Assembly (NCBI RefSeq): GCF_947490415.1
Contig: NZ_CANLGX010000002.1
Coordinates: 186,001-250,000, forward strand
From: an uncultured Eudoraea sp.
Lineage (GTDB): Bacteria > Bacteroidota > Bacteroidia > Flavobacteriales > Flavobacteriaceae
Direction of reading: 5' to 3'
Length of the DNA stretch: 64,000 nt
The notes beneath the pieces were generated by a model that was not told the origin of the DNA, ran no database searches, and saw only the letters and a program-made list of their open reading frames with translations. The position numbers and the translations under genes are program-made. Below are positions 1-9,684 of this stretch, piece after piece. How positions within the stretch are numbered: the stretch's first letter is position 1; the number at the start of each line of letters is the position of its first letter.

Positions 1-690
1 GACCTGGCAAAAACCATTTTGGAAATACTGCCTAAAATAAAAAATGATAAGGTGGAAGTTTACCATTATTCTAATGAGGGTGTCTGTAGTTGGTACGATT
101 TTGCCAAAGCCATCTTTGCGTTAAAAAAAATGTTCATAAAAGTAGATCCCATCAAATCTACTGAATTTCCCACCCCGGCAAAAAGGCCCCATTACAGTAT
201 TTTGAACAAAAGGAAGATCATAGAAGCCTTTCAACTAAAAATTCCGACCTGGGAAGATTCCCTGGCACGATGCTTGCGAAAACCTGAACCCAAAATTCTT
301 AAACTTCCAAAAATACTCGATATTAGAGGAAACTTAAGTTGGTTTGAAAACAGCAATCAAATTCCATTTGATATAAAAAGGACCTATTTTATAAATGATG
401 TCCCTGGCGGTGAGATTAGAGGGGGCCATGCTTTTAGAAAATCAACTGAGTTTATTGTTGCGCTTTCCGGAAGTCTTGATGTTGTCCTGAATGATGGTAA
501 TAAGGAAATAAAATATAGTTTAAACAGATCTGATTATGGATTATATATCCCAAATTTAATTTGGAGGAAAATGGAGAATTTTTCAGCTAATGCATTTGCT
601 TTAATTGTTTCATCCATTTCATATAATACAGCAGATTATATTAGAGACTTTGAAAATTTTCAAATAATAAGAAATGAAGCTAAAGGATAA
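1..690 (+). CDS. dTDP-4-dehydrorhamnose reductase-like C-terminus fused to FdtA/WxcM-like cupin (5' partial)
   Basis: The frame is open from base 1, so the gene begins upstream of the window; 229 residues are visible. The first ~90 residues resemble the end of RmlD-type dTDP-4-dehydrorhamnose reductases: YHYSNEG then SWYDFA near residues 21-33, and AKRPHYS near 60-66, where that family has its substrate-binding RP..S segment. From about residue 100 to the end it is a double-stranded beta-helix sugar 3,4-ketoisomerase domain of the FdtA/QdtA/WxcM group, with DVPGGEIRGGHAF at 133-145. In this family the motif is normally HAH; here the second His is Phe. Its 3' end overlaps the next gene, a stand-alone FdtA, by 17 bases. 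Inferred role: making a dTDP-deoxysugar for the polysaccharide. The domain calls are firm; whether the cupin half is active is uncertain. Confidence 0.8.
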   Translation, partial: DLAKTILEILPKIKNDKVEVYHYSNEGVCSWYDFAKAIFALKKMFIKVDPIKSTEFPTPAKRPHYSILNKRKIIEAFQLKIPTWEDSLARCLRKPEPKILKLPKILDIRGNLSWFENSNQIPFDIKRTYFINDVPGGEIRGGHAFRKSTEFIVALSGSLDVVLNDGNKEIKYSLNRSDYGLYIPNLIWRKMENFSANAFALIVSSISYNTADYIRDFENFQIIRNEAKG

Positions 691-1120
691 TACCGTCAAT
701 ATGTGCTTTACTATTGAAGTTTCAAAAGTCCATAATATTGTTGGAGATAATACTTCAGTTAAAAATGACCTTAACATTCCATTTGAAGTAAAAAGGATTT
801 ATTATTTGTACGATGTGCCTGGAGGTGAGAAACGAGGTGGGCATGCCCATTATGAACTCGAACAATATATTTTGGCCGTCAGTGGAAGTTTTGATGTAAT
901 CATTGATGACGGAACAGATAGAAGAATAGTAACTTTAAATAGTCCCAATTTGGCACTTCACATTGTACCGGGACTTTGGAGGGAATTGGAAAATTTTTCT
1001 CATGATGCAATTTGTTTGGTTATCGCCTCACATAAATATGACGAAGGGGATTATATACGAGATTACTATTCATTTTTAGAATTAAGCAGGCGCAAAAAAA
1101 TTGACAGAGAAGACGAGTAG
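674..1120 (+). CDS. fdtA: dTDP-6-deoxy-hex-4-ulose 3,4-ketoisomerase (FdtA/QdtA family)
   Basis: A 148-residue single-domain cupin. FdtA/QdtA enzymes move the keto group of dTDP-4-keto-6-deoxyglucose from C4 to C3, preparing it for amination by an FdtB/QdtB aminotransferase. Visible hallmarks are FEVKRIYYLYDVPGG (residues 37-51), RGGHAHYE (54-61, with the conserved HxH) and SGSFDVIIDDG (70-80). The D.RG.L stretch usually found before these is degenerate here. ATG at 674 lies inside the previous gene (17-base overlap), indicating translational coupling. fdtB follows after one gene, which is the expected pathway neighbour. Whether the product is Fuc3N-like (FdtA) or Qui3N-like (QdtA) cannot be read from sequence. 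Confidence 0.82.
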   Translation: MKLKDNTVNMCFTIEVSKVHNIVGDNTSVKNDLNIPFEVKRIYYLYDVPGGEKRGGHAHYELEQYILAVSGSFDVIIDDGTDRRIVTLNSPNLALHIVPGLWRELENFSHDAICLVIASHKYDEGDYIRDYYSFLELSRRKKIDREDE

Positions 1121-1200
1121 GTTACTTCGTAAGTGAAGGAACTTTAGAAATACGTTATCATTTATTGACAGGGTGACCAATAATTGTGGGAGTTTTTTAA

Positions 1201-2162
1201 TGATTGAAATCAGAAAATACAAAAAAGAGGACAAAGAGGTTTGGGATGATTTTATTAAAAACTCTAAGAATGGAATTTTTCTATTTTATAGGGATTATAT
1301 GGATTATCATAAAGAGAGATTCGTGGATCACTCTTTGATTGTTTCTGATGAAACAAGAATTATTGCCCTTTTCCCTGCCAATGAGAAAGAAGTAACCCTT
1401 GTATCTCATGGGGGTTTAACCTTTGGTTCGTTGATCATGAGCCATGGGATTAAAGCTGTGCAAGTCCTTGAAGTATTTCAGTTAATTAAGGAATATTATA
1501 CGAAATTGGGGTTTAAAAAAATCGTACTCAAAATATCTCCGCATATATTTCATCGCTATCCTTCTCAGGAAGACCTGTACGCCTTATTCAGATTGAATGC
1601 AACCCTCATAAGAAGAGATATTTCATCTGTAATTAAAATGGATGGCAGGGTTCCATTTTCCAAACCTAAAAGACGCGCTGTAGAAAAATGCATTCGGGAT
1701 GGTATGGTCTTTTCGGAGAATAAGGACTTTACCGAATATTGGAATTTGTTAACAGAAGTCGTGTCAAAATTCAATGTAAAACCCGTTCATTCCCTGGAGG
1801 AAATAGTTTATTTGAATAAACGCTTTCCGGAAAAAATCAGATTATTTGAAGCCAGAAAAGAGGGTATGCTGTTAGCGGGATTAGTAATTTATGATTATGA
1901 TACCGTTGTTCATGTTCAATATCAGGCAAATTCCCCGGAAGGAAGAAAAATGGGTGCTTTGGAATTTTTGAATCATAATTTGATCAATGAAACTTTTAAA
2001 GATCGGGAATATTATAGTTTTGGTATTTCAACGGAAAATGAAGGCAAAAAGTTAAACAGGGGTCTAATTCAACAAAAAGAAAGGATGGGCGCCAGGGGCA
2101 TTGCCTTGGATTTTTATTCAATTCCTTTAGATGTATCCTTTCAAAATGCCGTTTATGGGTAG
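1201..2162 (+). CDS. GNAT/FemAB-like acetyltransferase
   Basis: A 320-residue protein, probably an acyltransferase of the GNAT superfamily with FemAB-like length and fold. The start is placed at ATG 1201, which has a GGGAG ribosome site 8-9 bases upstream; a GTG at 1173 would add nine residues but has no such site. The N-terminal MIEIRKYKKEDKEVWDDFI matches the first strand and helix of GNAT proteins, and the second half (GMLLAGLVIYDYDTVVHVQYQANSPEGRKMGAL) looks like the acyl-CoA-binding half with a degenerate loop. Sitting between fdtA and fdtB, it is a candidate N-acyltransferase for the 3-amino sugar. That reaction is usually done by hexapeptide-repeat enzymes (FdtC/QdtC), so this is inference. 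Confidence 0.65.
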
Positions 2163-2200
2163 AAATTTAACCGGTTAAGTAGAGCATAAGTAGAATTAAC

Positions 2201-3310
2201 ATGGATGTGATCAAATTTTTGGATCTGCAAAAAATTAACGCACAGTACAGCAAAGAATTAAAGGAAGCTGCGAACAGGGTTATAGATTCCGGTTGGTATG
2301 TATTGGGCAAGGAACTGGAAGCGTTTGAAAGAAACTATGCTTCTTTTTGCGGAACAAATAGTACCCTGGGTGTTGCCAATGGCTTGGATGCTTTACGTTT
2401 AATATTTAAAGCCTACATTGAATTGGGGGTTATGCAGAAAGGCGATGAAGTTATTGTTCCTGCCAACACTTTTATCGCCTCAGTTTTGGCAATCTCAGAC
2501 AATGGTCTTATTCCGGTATTTGCAGAACCGGATGCAAAGACGTTTAATTTGGATTCTTCAAAGCTTGAAGCGGCCATTACCAAAAAAACAAAGGCCATAT
2601 TAACGGTACATTTGTATGGTCAGATTTCCATAGATCAACGAATGATGGAGATATGTAATGAGTACAACTTAAAGTTGATCGAGGATGCCGCGCAATCGCA
2701 TGGGGCACAATGGAACGGTAAAGTATCAGGTGCCATTGGGGACGCAGCCGGACATAGTTTTTACCCGGCTAAAAACCTTGGAGCCCTGGGTGATGCAGGA
2801 GCCGTTACTACGAATGATGAACCATTAGCAAATACGATTGCTGCTTTGCGTAATTATGGTTCCCATAAAAAATATGAAAACCGATACCAGGGCCTTAATT
2901 CTCGTTTAGACGAACTACAAGCCGCTTTTTTAAATGTAAAACTAAAGCACCTACAAGGGGATATTGCAGGCAGAAGAAAAGTAGCCAAATACTATTTGGA
3001 ACACATTACCAACCCATCAATACTTTTGCCGGAAGTAGTACATAACAAGGGACATGTATGGCATCTATTTGTGATTCGCACCGCAAACAGGGATAAATTA
3101 CAAGAATACCTCTATCAGCATGGCATACAGACCCTGATTCATTATCCTGTTCCTCCTCATAAACAAAGAGCTTACAGGTCTTTTAACCATATGAGTTTTC
3201 CAATAGCTGAACAAATACATAAAGAAGTATTGAGCTTGCCAGTAAGCAACTTGGAGGATATGGAGGTAATTAAGAGAATAGTGCTAATTATTAATAATTA
3301 TGATAATTAG
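2201..3310 (+). CDS. fdtB: DegT/DnrJ/EryC1/StrS aminotransferase (FdtB-like)
   Basis: A 369-residue PLP-dependent sugar aminotransferase of normal family length. The PLP lysine is Lys191 in [15 protein letters not shown] (186-200), the PLP-ring aspartate is Asp162 in EDAAQSHGA (161-169), and [13 protein letters not shown] (81-93) is also characteristic. The nearest described function is transamination of dTDP-3-keto-6-deoxyhexose to the 3-amino sugar (FdtB/QdtB), using glutamate as donor in the cytoplasm. It follows the ketoisomerase and acetyltransferase genes, giving a coherent three-step branch. Its last 11 bases overlap the next gene. The family is certain; the exact sugar is inferred from context. 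Confidence 0.88.
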   Translation: MDVIKFLDLQKINAQYSKELKEAANRVIDSGWYVLGKELEAFERNYASFCGTNSTLGVANGLDALRLIFKAYIELGVMQKGDEVIVPANTFIASVLAISDNGLIPVFAEPDAKTFNLDSSKLEAAITKKTKAILTVHLYGQISIDQRMMEICNEYNLKLIEDAAQSHGAQWNGKVSGAIGDAAGHSFYPAKNLGALGDAGAVTTNDEPLANTIAALRNYGSHKKYENRYQGLNSRLDELQAAFLNVKLKHLQGDIAGRRKVAKYYLEHITNPSILLPEVVHNKGHVWHLFVIRTANRDKLQEYLYQHGIQTLIHYPVPPHKQRAYRSFNHMSFPIAEQIHKEVLSLPVSNLEDMEVIKRIVLIINNYDN

Positions 3311-4628
3311 AAACACCAAAATAAAAAATACCTTAAATAAAGCATTGCCAGAGAGCATATTTAACCTTTTATATAATGCTTATAAGGGTATAAGAGACTA
3401 TTCGTTTTATAGGAATATCCGGAAAATCAGGAAACAACAACATGAAATTGTCGCCTCATTGCAAAAAAAAGAGATTATCAACGTAATCTTCTTAATAATG
3501 GTTGAAGCAATATGGAAATACGAAGAACTGTATAAATTGCTATCCAAAAATCCAAGATTCAAAATTACAGTTGTCCCTATACCATTGACGAGAGAAGGGT
3601 TAGCACAAATGGATGGATATGAACAAACATTAAATTATTTTAACAATAACGGATATAATACCTTCAAATCCTTTGATCAGAATAGTGGCACCTGGTTGGA
3701 TATTAAAGATATTCTAAGGCCAGACCTGGTGTTTTTTGCCAATCCCTACCCATGGATGACTTTTGATAAATATGCAATTGATCACTTTACAAATTCCCTT
3801 ACTTGTTATGTGCCATATTGTTTTCAGGTATCAAAATTGTTTAAAATGCAAAGAGACGGTCCTTTTCACTCCAAATTATGGAAACAGTTTTATGAAACTA
3901 AAATTCATGAAGAGGAAAGTAAAAATAATTCCAGAACAAAAGGCGATAATGTAATGATGTCTGGATTTCCCGGAGTGGATTCTGTGTTTAATAAAAATTA
4001 TAACCCAAAAGATCCCTGGAAGAAAAGTAAACATGGTAAAACCGTCAAAATTATTTGGGCCCCACATCATACTATAGCGGGACATGGATGTGGCTTGGAT
4101 TGGTCAAATTTTATGGATTATCATGAGTATTTTTTAAACTTAATTCAAACCAACGAGAATATTCAAATAGCGTTTAAACCACATCCTATGCTAAGGGAAA
4201 ATCTATCTAAAGAAGAAGTATGGGGTAAAGAAAGAACAGACCAGTACTACGAAAAATGGAATTCCTTGCCCAACGGACAGTTAGAGCAAAGCTATTACGC
4301 CGAACTTTTTTATTTCTCCGATGCTTTAATTACAGACAGTGGAGGATTTATTGTTGAATATCTCTATGTTGACAAACCAATTTTATTCGCAAAAAGTCAC
4401 AATAACATATTAGAAACCTTTAATTCGTTTGGGCAGGAAGTATTTAATGTTTTATACCAGGCAAATAATAAAACAGAAGTTGGAAATTTTATTGCCGAAG
4501 TGGTTTTAAAAAATCAGGATTCCTTAAATAAAAAGAGGAATCAATTTTTGAAAGAAGCTGTTCTTCCTCCAAATGGAATAACGGCTAGTGAAAATATCTA
4601 TAATGAGTTAATAAAAGAGTTAGGGTAG
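3300..4628 (+). CDS. CDP-glycerol glycerophosphotransferase-like glycosyltransferase
   Basis: A 442-residue protein with the C-terminal landmarks of the CDP-glycerol:poly(glycerophosphate) glycerophosphotransferase family (TagB/TagF-like GT-B fold): SGFPGVD (221-227), IIWAPHHT (251-258), FKPHPML (292-298) and [17 protein letters not shown] (340-356). These enzymes transfer glycerol-phosphate or ribitol-phosphate units, mostly in teichoic acid synthesis; related genes occur in Gram-negative capsule loci. The N-terminal ~60 residues are basic and amphipathic, consistent with membrane association. ATG 3300 overlaps fdtB by 11 bases. No CDP-glycerol-synthesis gene (tagD type) is visible in the window, so the donor is unknown. 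The 227 bases after it hold no supported gene. Confidence 0.72.
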   Translation: MIIRNTKIKNTLNKALPESIFNLLYNAYKGIRDYSFYRNIRKIRKQQHEIVASLQKKEIINVIFLIMVEAIWKYEELYKLLSKNPRFKITVVPIPLTREGLAQMDGYEQTLNYFNNNGYNTFKSFDQNSGTWLDIKDILRPDLVFFANPYPWMTFDKYAIDHFTNSLTCYVPYCFQVSKLFKMQRDGPFHSKLWKQFYETKIHEEESKNNSRTKGDNVMMSGFPGVDSVFNKNYNPKDPWKKSKHGKTVKIIWAPHHTIAGHGCGLDWSNFMDYHEYFLNLIQTNENIQIAFKPHPMLRENLSKEEVWGKERTDQYYEKWNSLPNGQLEQSYYAELFYFSDALITDSGGFIVEYLYVDKPILFAKSHNNILETFNSFGQEVFNVLYQANNKTEVGNFIAEVVLKNQDSLNKKRNQFLKEAVLPPNGITASENIYNELIKELG

Positions 4629-4855
4629 ACAAGCCTTTACTCGTTTTCATATTGAAAGACACTCCATCTGAAAGCCTATTATGAATATCCAGGTAGGTTT
4701 GGAGAGATACACTCCGATTCTTTAGATCTTATGGACCCTGTGGTAAAAATGAAGTTTGATAAAACTTAATAATCAACCTTCTATTTAGGTAATGATATAT
4801 CTTTTATTAGTAGACAAGACTAAATAGTATAAAAAAAATAGAATAATAAGGTAGG

Positions 4856-6301
4856 ATGACCGATAAGCCTTCGTTAAAAGAAAAAACATATAAAGGAATT
4901 CTATGGAATGCAGTTGAGAAGTTTTCAGTCAAGGGCATTAAATTTATCATTGGAATAATATTAGCACGTTTATTAATACCCGAAGATTTTGGTCTTATTG
5001 GCATGATAGCTGTATTTATTGCCATATCCCAAACTTTTATTGATAGTGGAATGATGTCCGGATTGATTCAAAAGCAAGGTAGATCCAATAAGGATTTTTC
5101 CACAGTTTTTGTATTTAATTTTGGTCTAAGTGTATTGGCTTACATATTGTTATACGTTTCAGCTAAGTACATTGCGTTGTTTTACAATACACCTGTATTA
5201 ATACCAATTATAAAGGTTGTTGGGATAAATATTATTATTAACGCACTTGCAATTGTCCAAAGAGCCAGATTAATAATTAATATGGATTTTAGAACCCTTG
5301 CAAAAGTGACTATTTCATCAGAGATTATTAGCGGGTTCATTGCCATATATTTAGCATATAATGGGTATGGCGTCTGGTCTTTGGTGATTAAACAAATAAT
5401 TGTTTCGATAATAACCTTACTACTATTGTGGTACCTCAGCAGATGGAAACCTTCACTATTATTTTCAAAACAATCTTTTAAAAATTTATTTGGGTTTGGT
5501 TCCAAATTATTGATAGCGGGGATTTATGCCCAAGTAATGCACCAAATCTATAATGTTTTTATTGGCAAATATTATTCAGCCGGTCAATTGGGAAATTATA
5601 CCCAGGGTAAGCAATTGGCAGTACTGCCTGCAGAAACTATTTCAGGTATAATTTATCAGGTTACTTTTCCATTATTATCAGGTCTCCAGAACGACACAAC
5701 AAAAATGATATCCGTTTTTCGGAGCCTTCTTAAAATGAGTGCGTTTGTAATGTTTCCATGCATGACAGGAATTGCAATATTGGCAGAACCATTTATTACA
5801 CTTTTTTTAGGACAGAAATGGTTAATGGCAATACCATTAATGCAATGGATGTGCTTTGCCCGGATCTTTTACGCCCAAAGTGTTTTAAACCTAAATATTC
5901 TTAATGCAATCGGAAGATCGGATCTATTTTTAAAAGTAGATTTGTCAAAAGCTCCTATAGGGATTATTATATTGCTTTTTACATTACCAATAAGTGTTGA
6001 AGCAATGGTTATTGGGCAAGTAATTAGCTCTACTATAAATTTTTATATTAATACCTATTTGCCAGGAAAACTTTTTGGGCATGGAGTATTATCACAGCTA
6101 AAAGATATTTGGCCAACAATGGCACTGACGGTAGTGATGTCCATAATAATTCTTTTAAGTATTAGTTTAGTAGAAACCAATATTCTAAGGCTAATAGTGG
6201 GGGTGGTTGCAGGCTTAATTTCATATATAGGAATCAGTCATTTGTTAAAATTGGAGGAATTGAAAGAAGTTAAAAAGTTATTGAGAACAATTGGAAAATA
6301 A
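4856..6301 (+). CDS. Wzx-type polysaccharide flippase (MOP superfamily)
   Basis: A 481-residue multipass inner-membrane protein. It opens with a short basic segment and KGILWNAVEKFSVKGIKFII, then LARLLIPEDFGLIGMIAVF (39-57), which is the typical beginning of MOP-superfamily lipid-linked oligosaccharide flippases (WzxC/TuaB-like). A dozen or more hydrophobic segments can be traced. Expected role: translocating undecaprenyl-PP-linked repeat units across the inner membrane for Wzy polymerization. A second, divergent flippase lies two genes downstream (7328-8641). The next gene starts 5 bases after this stop. Family assignment is strong; the substrate is unknown. Confidence 0.85.
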   Translation: MTDKPSLKEKTYKGILWNAVEKFSVKGIKFIIGIILARLLIPEDFGLIGMIAVFIAISQTFIDSGMMSGLIQKQGRSNKDFSTVFVFNFGLSVLAYILLYVSAKYIALFYNTPVLIPIIKVVGINIIINALAIVQRARLIINMDFRTLAKVTISSEIISGFIAIYLAYNGYGVWSLVIKQIIVSIITLLLLWYLSRWKPSLLFSKQSFKNLFGFGSKLLIAGIYAQVMHQIYNVFIGKYYSAGQLGNYTQGKQLAVLPAETISGIIYQVTFPLLSGLQNDTTKMISVFRSLLKMSAFVMFPCMTGIAILAEPFITLFLGQKWLMAIPLMQWMCFARIFYAQSVLNLNILNAIGRSDLFLKVDLSKAPIGIIILLFTLPISVEAMVIGQVISSTINFYINTYLPGKLFGHGVLSQLKDIWPTMALTVVMSIIILLSISLVETNILRLIVGVVAGLISYIGISHLLKLEELKEVKKLLRTIGK

Positions 6302-6306
6302 GCTAA

Positions 6307-7290
6307 ATGTCAAAGTCTAAGCAGATAATGGAACAAGACAAATTTAGCCAAATTGATGATCCGGTAAATCCGTTAGTCTCTGTCATTGTCGTTACCTACA
6401 ATTCATCTAAATATGTTCTGGAAACTTTACAGAGTGCCAAAGCACAAACCTATAAAAACATAGAACTTATCATTAGTGATGATGGCTCAACGGATAGTAC
6501 GGTTCAGATTTGCAAAGCATGGGTAAGCGAACATAAGGGGCGATTTATTGATGCAAAATGTATTACTATCCAAAATAATTCAGGGATTGCACAAAATTGT
6601 AATCGTGGTCTAAAAGAGGCCAAAGGGGAGTGGATAAAGCTTATCGCTGGCGATGATATCTTGATGGATTCCTGTATAGACAGGAATATGGATTTTGTTA
6701 AGAATAGTCCCCACTCGTTCTTCTTTAGCAAAATGACGTTTACTAAAAAAAATGACAAGCTTGTAGATCATTTCAACAAGGGATTTCAATTATTGAATAC
6801 TAAAAAGAATCAGTTAAAAGTATTATTAAGGAGTAACTATGTAACAGCAGCCACTTCATTTATCAGACGGGAAGCATTGGTTCATTTGGGTGGCTTTGAT
6901 GAACGTTTTCCAATGCTTGAAGATTATCCCCTATGGGTAAAGGCGTCCCAAAATAAATATAAGCTAATATTTAAGGACGAACCAACGGTCATTTACAGAA
7001 TTCATGATGAAGGGATCTCTCAAAATCAAGTTTTAGGTACTAAAAAAGAATTTTATGCCGGTCTGCCCTTCAGGCGATCGTGGTTTTATTTTATGCGAAA
7101 AGTAATGCTTAAAGAACAACTAAAGCACTATATGTTTTTAAAAGCTTGGGGCACTAGTATATCGATTGTACAATTCAATGTCCTGGTCAAACTCTTTAAT
7201 AATAAGAGGAATACAATCTCTAAAGTAGTATATACGATATTCCAACTGTGCAGACCTTCATTTTATTCCAGGCTTATAAAGAATCAATAA
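6307..7290 (+). CDS. Family 2 glycosyltransferase (GT-A)
   Basis: A 327-residue GT2 enzyme. VSVIVVTYNSSKYVLETL (24-41) is the nucleotide-binding start, NIELIISDDGSTDST (51-65) the DDGS motif, and GDD at 115-117 the likely metal-binding DxD equivalent. LEDYPLWVKA near residue 206 matches the conserved ED catalytic-base region. Predicted to act at the inner face of the inner membrane, adding a sugar to the lipid-linked repeat unit. It lies between the two flippase genes and begins 5 bases after the first. An in-frame ATG at 6328 is an alternative start. Donor and linkage cannot be deduced. Confidence 0.85.
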   Translation: MSKSKQIMEQDKFSQIDDPVNPLVSVIVVTYNSSKYVLETLQSAKAQTYKNIELIISDDGSTDSTVQICKAWVSEHKGRFIDAKCITIQNNSGIAQNCNRGLKEAKGEWIKLIAGDDILMDSCIDRNMDFVKNSPHSFFFSKMTFTKKNDKLVDHFNKGFQLLNTKKNQLKVLLRSNYVTAATSFIRREALVHLGGFDERFPMLEDYPLWVKASQNKYKLIFKDEPTVIYRIHDEGISQNQVLGTKKEFYAGLPFRRSWFYFMRKVMLKEQLKHYMFLKAWGTSISIVQFNVLVKLFNNKRNTISKVVYTIFQLCRPSFYSRLIKNQ

Positions 7291-7327
7291 TTAACCTTCT
7301 GAATTGGTATCTGCGGAACAATAGAAA

Positions 7328-8641
7328 ATGATACAAAAATTTAAGTCCAAATTAGACATACATACCCTTGAGGTAGTGGTCAAATCTTCCAAAACCATGC
7401 TTGTTAAGGTAGCCGGCCTGATCGTTGGTTTACTCATTAGCATCTTTTTAGGACGCACACTTGGGCCCGAAGGCTTAGGAATTATCAATTTCGCGAATAA
7501 GTTAGGGATGATTTTGTTGATCCTCACCATGTTTGGATTTTCAAATGTCATCTTAAAATTTATTGCAATAGCTAAAAGCAAACAGGATGATGCAAGCATA
7601 GCCACCTCGTTAAAAACAAGTCTCATTTTTAATGGGTTGCTTTCTATGGGTATTGCAGGTATTGCGGCTATACTATTGCCTGTAATTCTAAAGTGGTGGT
7701 CTGGAAATCAGGAGTTGTATATCCCCTTATTAATAGCCTTTGTTATGCTTATTCCCCAAACGTTTTCCAGGGTGTTTGCTGCAGCATTAATCGGTTATGG
7801 TAAAATATGGCAGGCAAATCTGGTAAACCAAACCTTGAGTACCATACTCGTAGGGCTTGGGTTATTACTGTATTGGGTATTTGATATTGGCTATACCCCT
7901 GTAAGCGTTCTACTGTTATATGCGGTGAGTCGTGTATTACTGGCATTTGTAGTGATGGTGTTATGGGGCCATACCTTTAAAAGTAACAGTAAAGGGGAGT
8001 TTAATTTGAAGCCCATGTTTAAAATGGCACTACCCATGTTATTAATTACGGGAACGGGAGTGATTGCCAGCAATGCAGATGTTATCATGTTAGGTACCTT
8101 AGGCACACTTGAAGATGTGGGTATCTACAGTGTAGCAGCAAGACTGGCATTGCTTACCTCGCTGTTTTTACAGGTCACCAATGCAGCTGTTGCTCCAAAA
8201 TTAGCAAGTTTGTTTAGTGATACTAAAATTGAGGAAATGGGGATTATGGTTCAAAGGGTGACCAAAGGCTTAACCATTATTGCTTTCAGTTTTGTAATGG
8301 TATTTGTTGTTTTTGGACAATTGATGCTAGGGCTTTGGGGCGCAGAATTCCAGGAAGCGTATTGGGTTTTAGTTATATTGGCCATTGGTCAGTTTTTTAA
8401 TATTACTACCGGTTGTGCTGGATTGTTACTAATGATGTGTGGGTACGAAAAAGTACATGGTTATATTTCGGCTATAGCCGTACTCTTAAATATTATCTTG
8501 AATATCGTTTTAATTAAAACGTACGGTGCCTTAGGCGCCGCAATCGCAACGGCTATAACTGTAATGATTTCAAATGTTACAAAAGTGATATTTGCCAAAC
8601 GAAATACAGGTATTCTAACTATACCAATTTTTAAATTATGA
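7328..8641 (+). CDS. Second Wzx-type polysaccharide flippase
   Basis: A 437-residue multipass membrane protein of the polysaccharide-synthesis flippase group. After a cytosolic N-terminus comes LVKVAGLIVGLLISIFLGRTLGPEGLGIINFANKLG in two joined helices (about residues 26-62), where LGRTLGPEGLGI matches the conserved LG..LG...fG of these flippases. About 12 further hydrophobic helices follow. It is clearly different in sequence from the flippase at 4856, so the locus has two exporters. Either one is a relic or the locus makes two lipid-linked products. 170 bases separate it from the first sulfotransferase, with no supported gene in them. Confidence 0.83.
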   Translation: MIQKFKSKLDIHTLEVVVKSSKTMLVKVAGLIVGLLISIFLGRTLGPEGLGIINFANKLGMILLILTMFGFSNVILKFIAIAKSKQDDASIATSLKTSLIFNGLLSMGIAGIAAILLPVILKWWSGNQELYIPLLIAFVMLIPQTFSRVFAAALIGYGKIWQANLVNQTLSTILVGLGLLLYWVFDIGYTPVSVLLLYAVSRVLLAFVVMVLWGHTFKSNSKGEFNLKPMFKMALPMLLITGTGVIASNADVIMLGTLGTLEDVGIYSVAARLALLTSLFLQVTNAAVAPKLASLFSDTKIEEMGIMVQRVTKGLTIIAFSFVMVFVVFGQLMLGLWGAEFQEAYWVLVILAIGQFFNITTGCAGLLLMMCGYEKVHGYISAIAVLLNIILNIVLIKTYGALGAAIATAITVMISNVTKVIFAKRNTGILTIPIFKL

Positions 8642-8811
8642 TTAAAAAATGACTAAAAGAAGAAACTTGATTTAATCTTCACAAGTCATATCAGATTAAT
8701 AGGAGTTGCTTTTATATCTAAGCCAGGAATTACAATATTAAATCTTAGTTTGGTTATATATGTTGTTAGAATAATAGGAATAAAAACGTACTATTTACCA
8801 GGATTTAAAAT

Positions 8812-9684
8812 ATGAAAAACAGATGTAAAGCTCCTGTAATAATTATTGGAATGCACCGATCGGGAACTTCTATGCTAACGAGGTTTATGGAAGAATCGGG
8901 AATTTTCATGGGAAGTAAAAAAAGTATGGGAAAAAATGAAGAATCATTTTTTTTTCAAAGAATTAATGAATGGATTCTGTATCAAAAGAATGTAACATGG
9001 GATAACCCTTACAATCTTCAATTCTCGAATGAACATATTAATAAGAACATTGTTAAGGTAATTCAAAAAAGAATCGCCTCAAATGCAAGTAGAATATATT
9101 TTGGAGGAAAGTACAGACTATGGGGAAATAATTTACTAAACTATTCAAAGCGTTGGGGTTGGAAAGACCCTAAAAACACACTTACAATGGATATATGGTC
9201 ATCCATATTTCCCAATGCTAAAGTTATACATATATATAGGAACCCAATCGATGTGGCAAATAGTTTACATATAAGAGAATTAAAAATAGAATCTGAATTC
9301 AAGACTACCTTAAAGACTAAAATAAAAGAAAAATACTTAGTTAAAAAGCCAATATATTCACAATCTTTAAGAGTTAATAATATTGAAGAAGGGATTAAGT
9401 TATGGGAAGAATACATTGCTGAAGCATTAAAAGCTGAAACTTATTTTAAGAATGTAATACACCTTGGTTATGAAGAATTTCTGACTAAACCAGTAGAGAA
9501 TTTAAAAAAACTATCGATTTTTCTTGGTATAGAAGTAGACGCTGATTTAATAAGATCTATTTCTTCCAAGATAAATAAAGACAGAATATTTGCATTTACA
9601 GAAAATGAAGAGTTGCGAAAAATATATACAAGGCATAAAAATAACTCACTATTCAATAAACTTAACTATTCTAAAATAATATGA
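8812..9684 (+). CDS. PAPS-dependent sulfotransferase A
   Basis: A 290-residue cytoplasmic sulfotransferase-like protein. The 5'-phosphosulfate-binding loop is GMHRSGTS (13-20) at the very start of the fold, and the 3'-phosphate-binding segment is IYRNPIDVANSLHIRE (141-156), both diagnostic of the P-loop sulfotransferase superfamily. WGWKDP (115-120) is also common to bacterial Sulfotransfer_3-type proteins. It is expected to move sulfate from PAPS to a sugar hydroxyl of the exopolysaccharide or its lipid-linked precursor. Its stop overlaps the next sulfotransferase start (ATGA). The DNA of this and the next genes is visibly more AT-rich than wzc or the chromosome further on, hinting at acquisition. 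Confidence 0.8.
   Translation: MKNRCKAPVIIIGMHRSGTSMLTRFMEESGIFMGSKKSMGKNEESFFFQRINEWILYQKNVTWDNPYNLQFSNEHINKNIVKVIQKRIASNASRIYFGGKYRLWGNNLLNYSKRWGWKDPKNTLTMDIWSSIFPNAKVIHIYRNPIDVANSLHIRELKIESEFKTTLKTKIKEKYLVKKPIYSQSLRVNNIEEGIKLWEEYIAEALKAETYFKNVIHLGYEEFLTKPVENLKKLSIFLGIEVDADLIRSISSKINKDRIFAFTENEELRKIYTRHKNNSLFNKLNYSKII

Noticed and set aside
4629-4855. Short reading frame ending in KMKFDKT before the first flippase
   Set aside because: No clear start or family; too short and unsupported to call a gene.
8642-8811. A 43-codon open frame ending in the TGA that overlaps the sulfotransferase A start
   Set aside because: No start codon, a hydrophobic run in AT-rich DNA can be chance, and no family was recognised.
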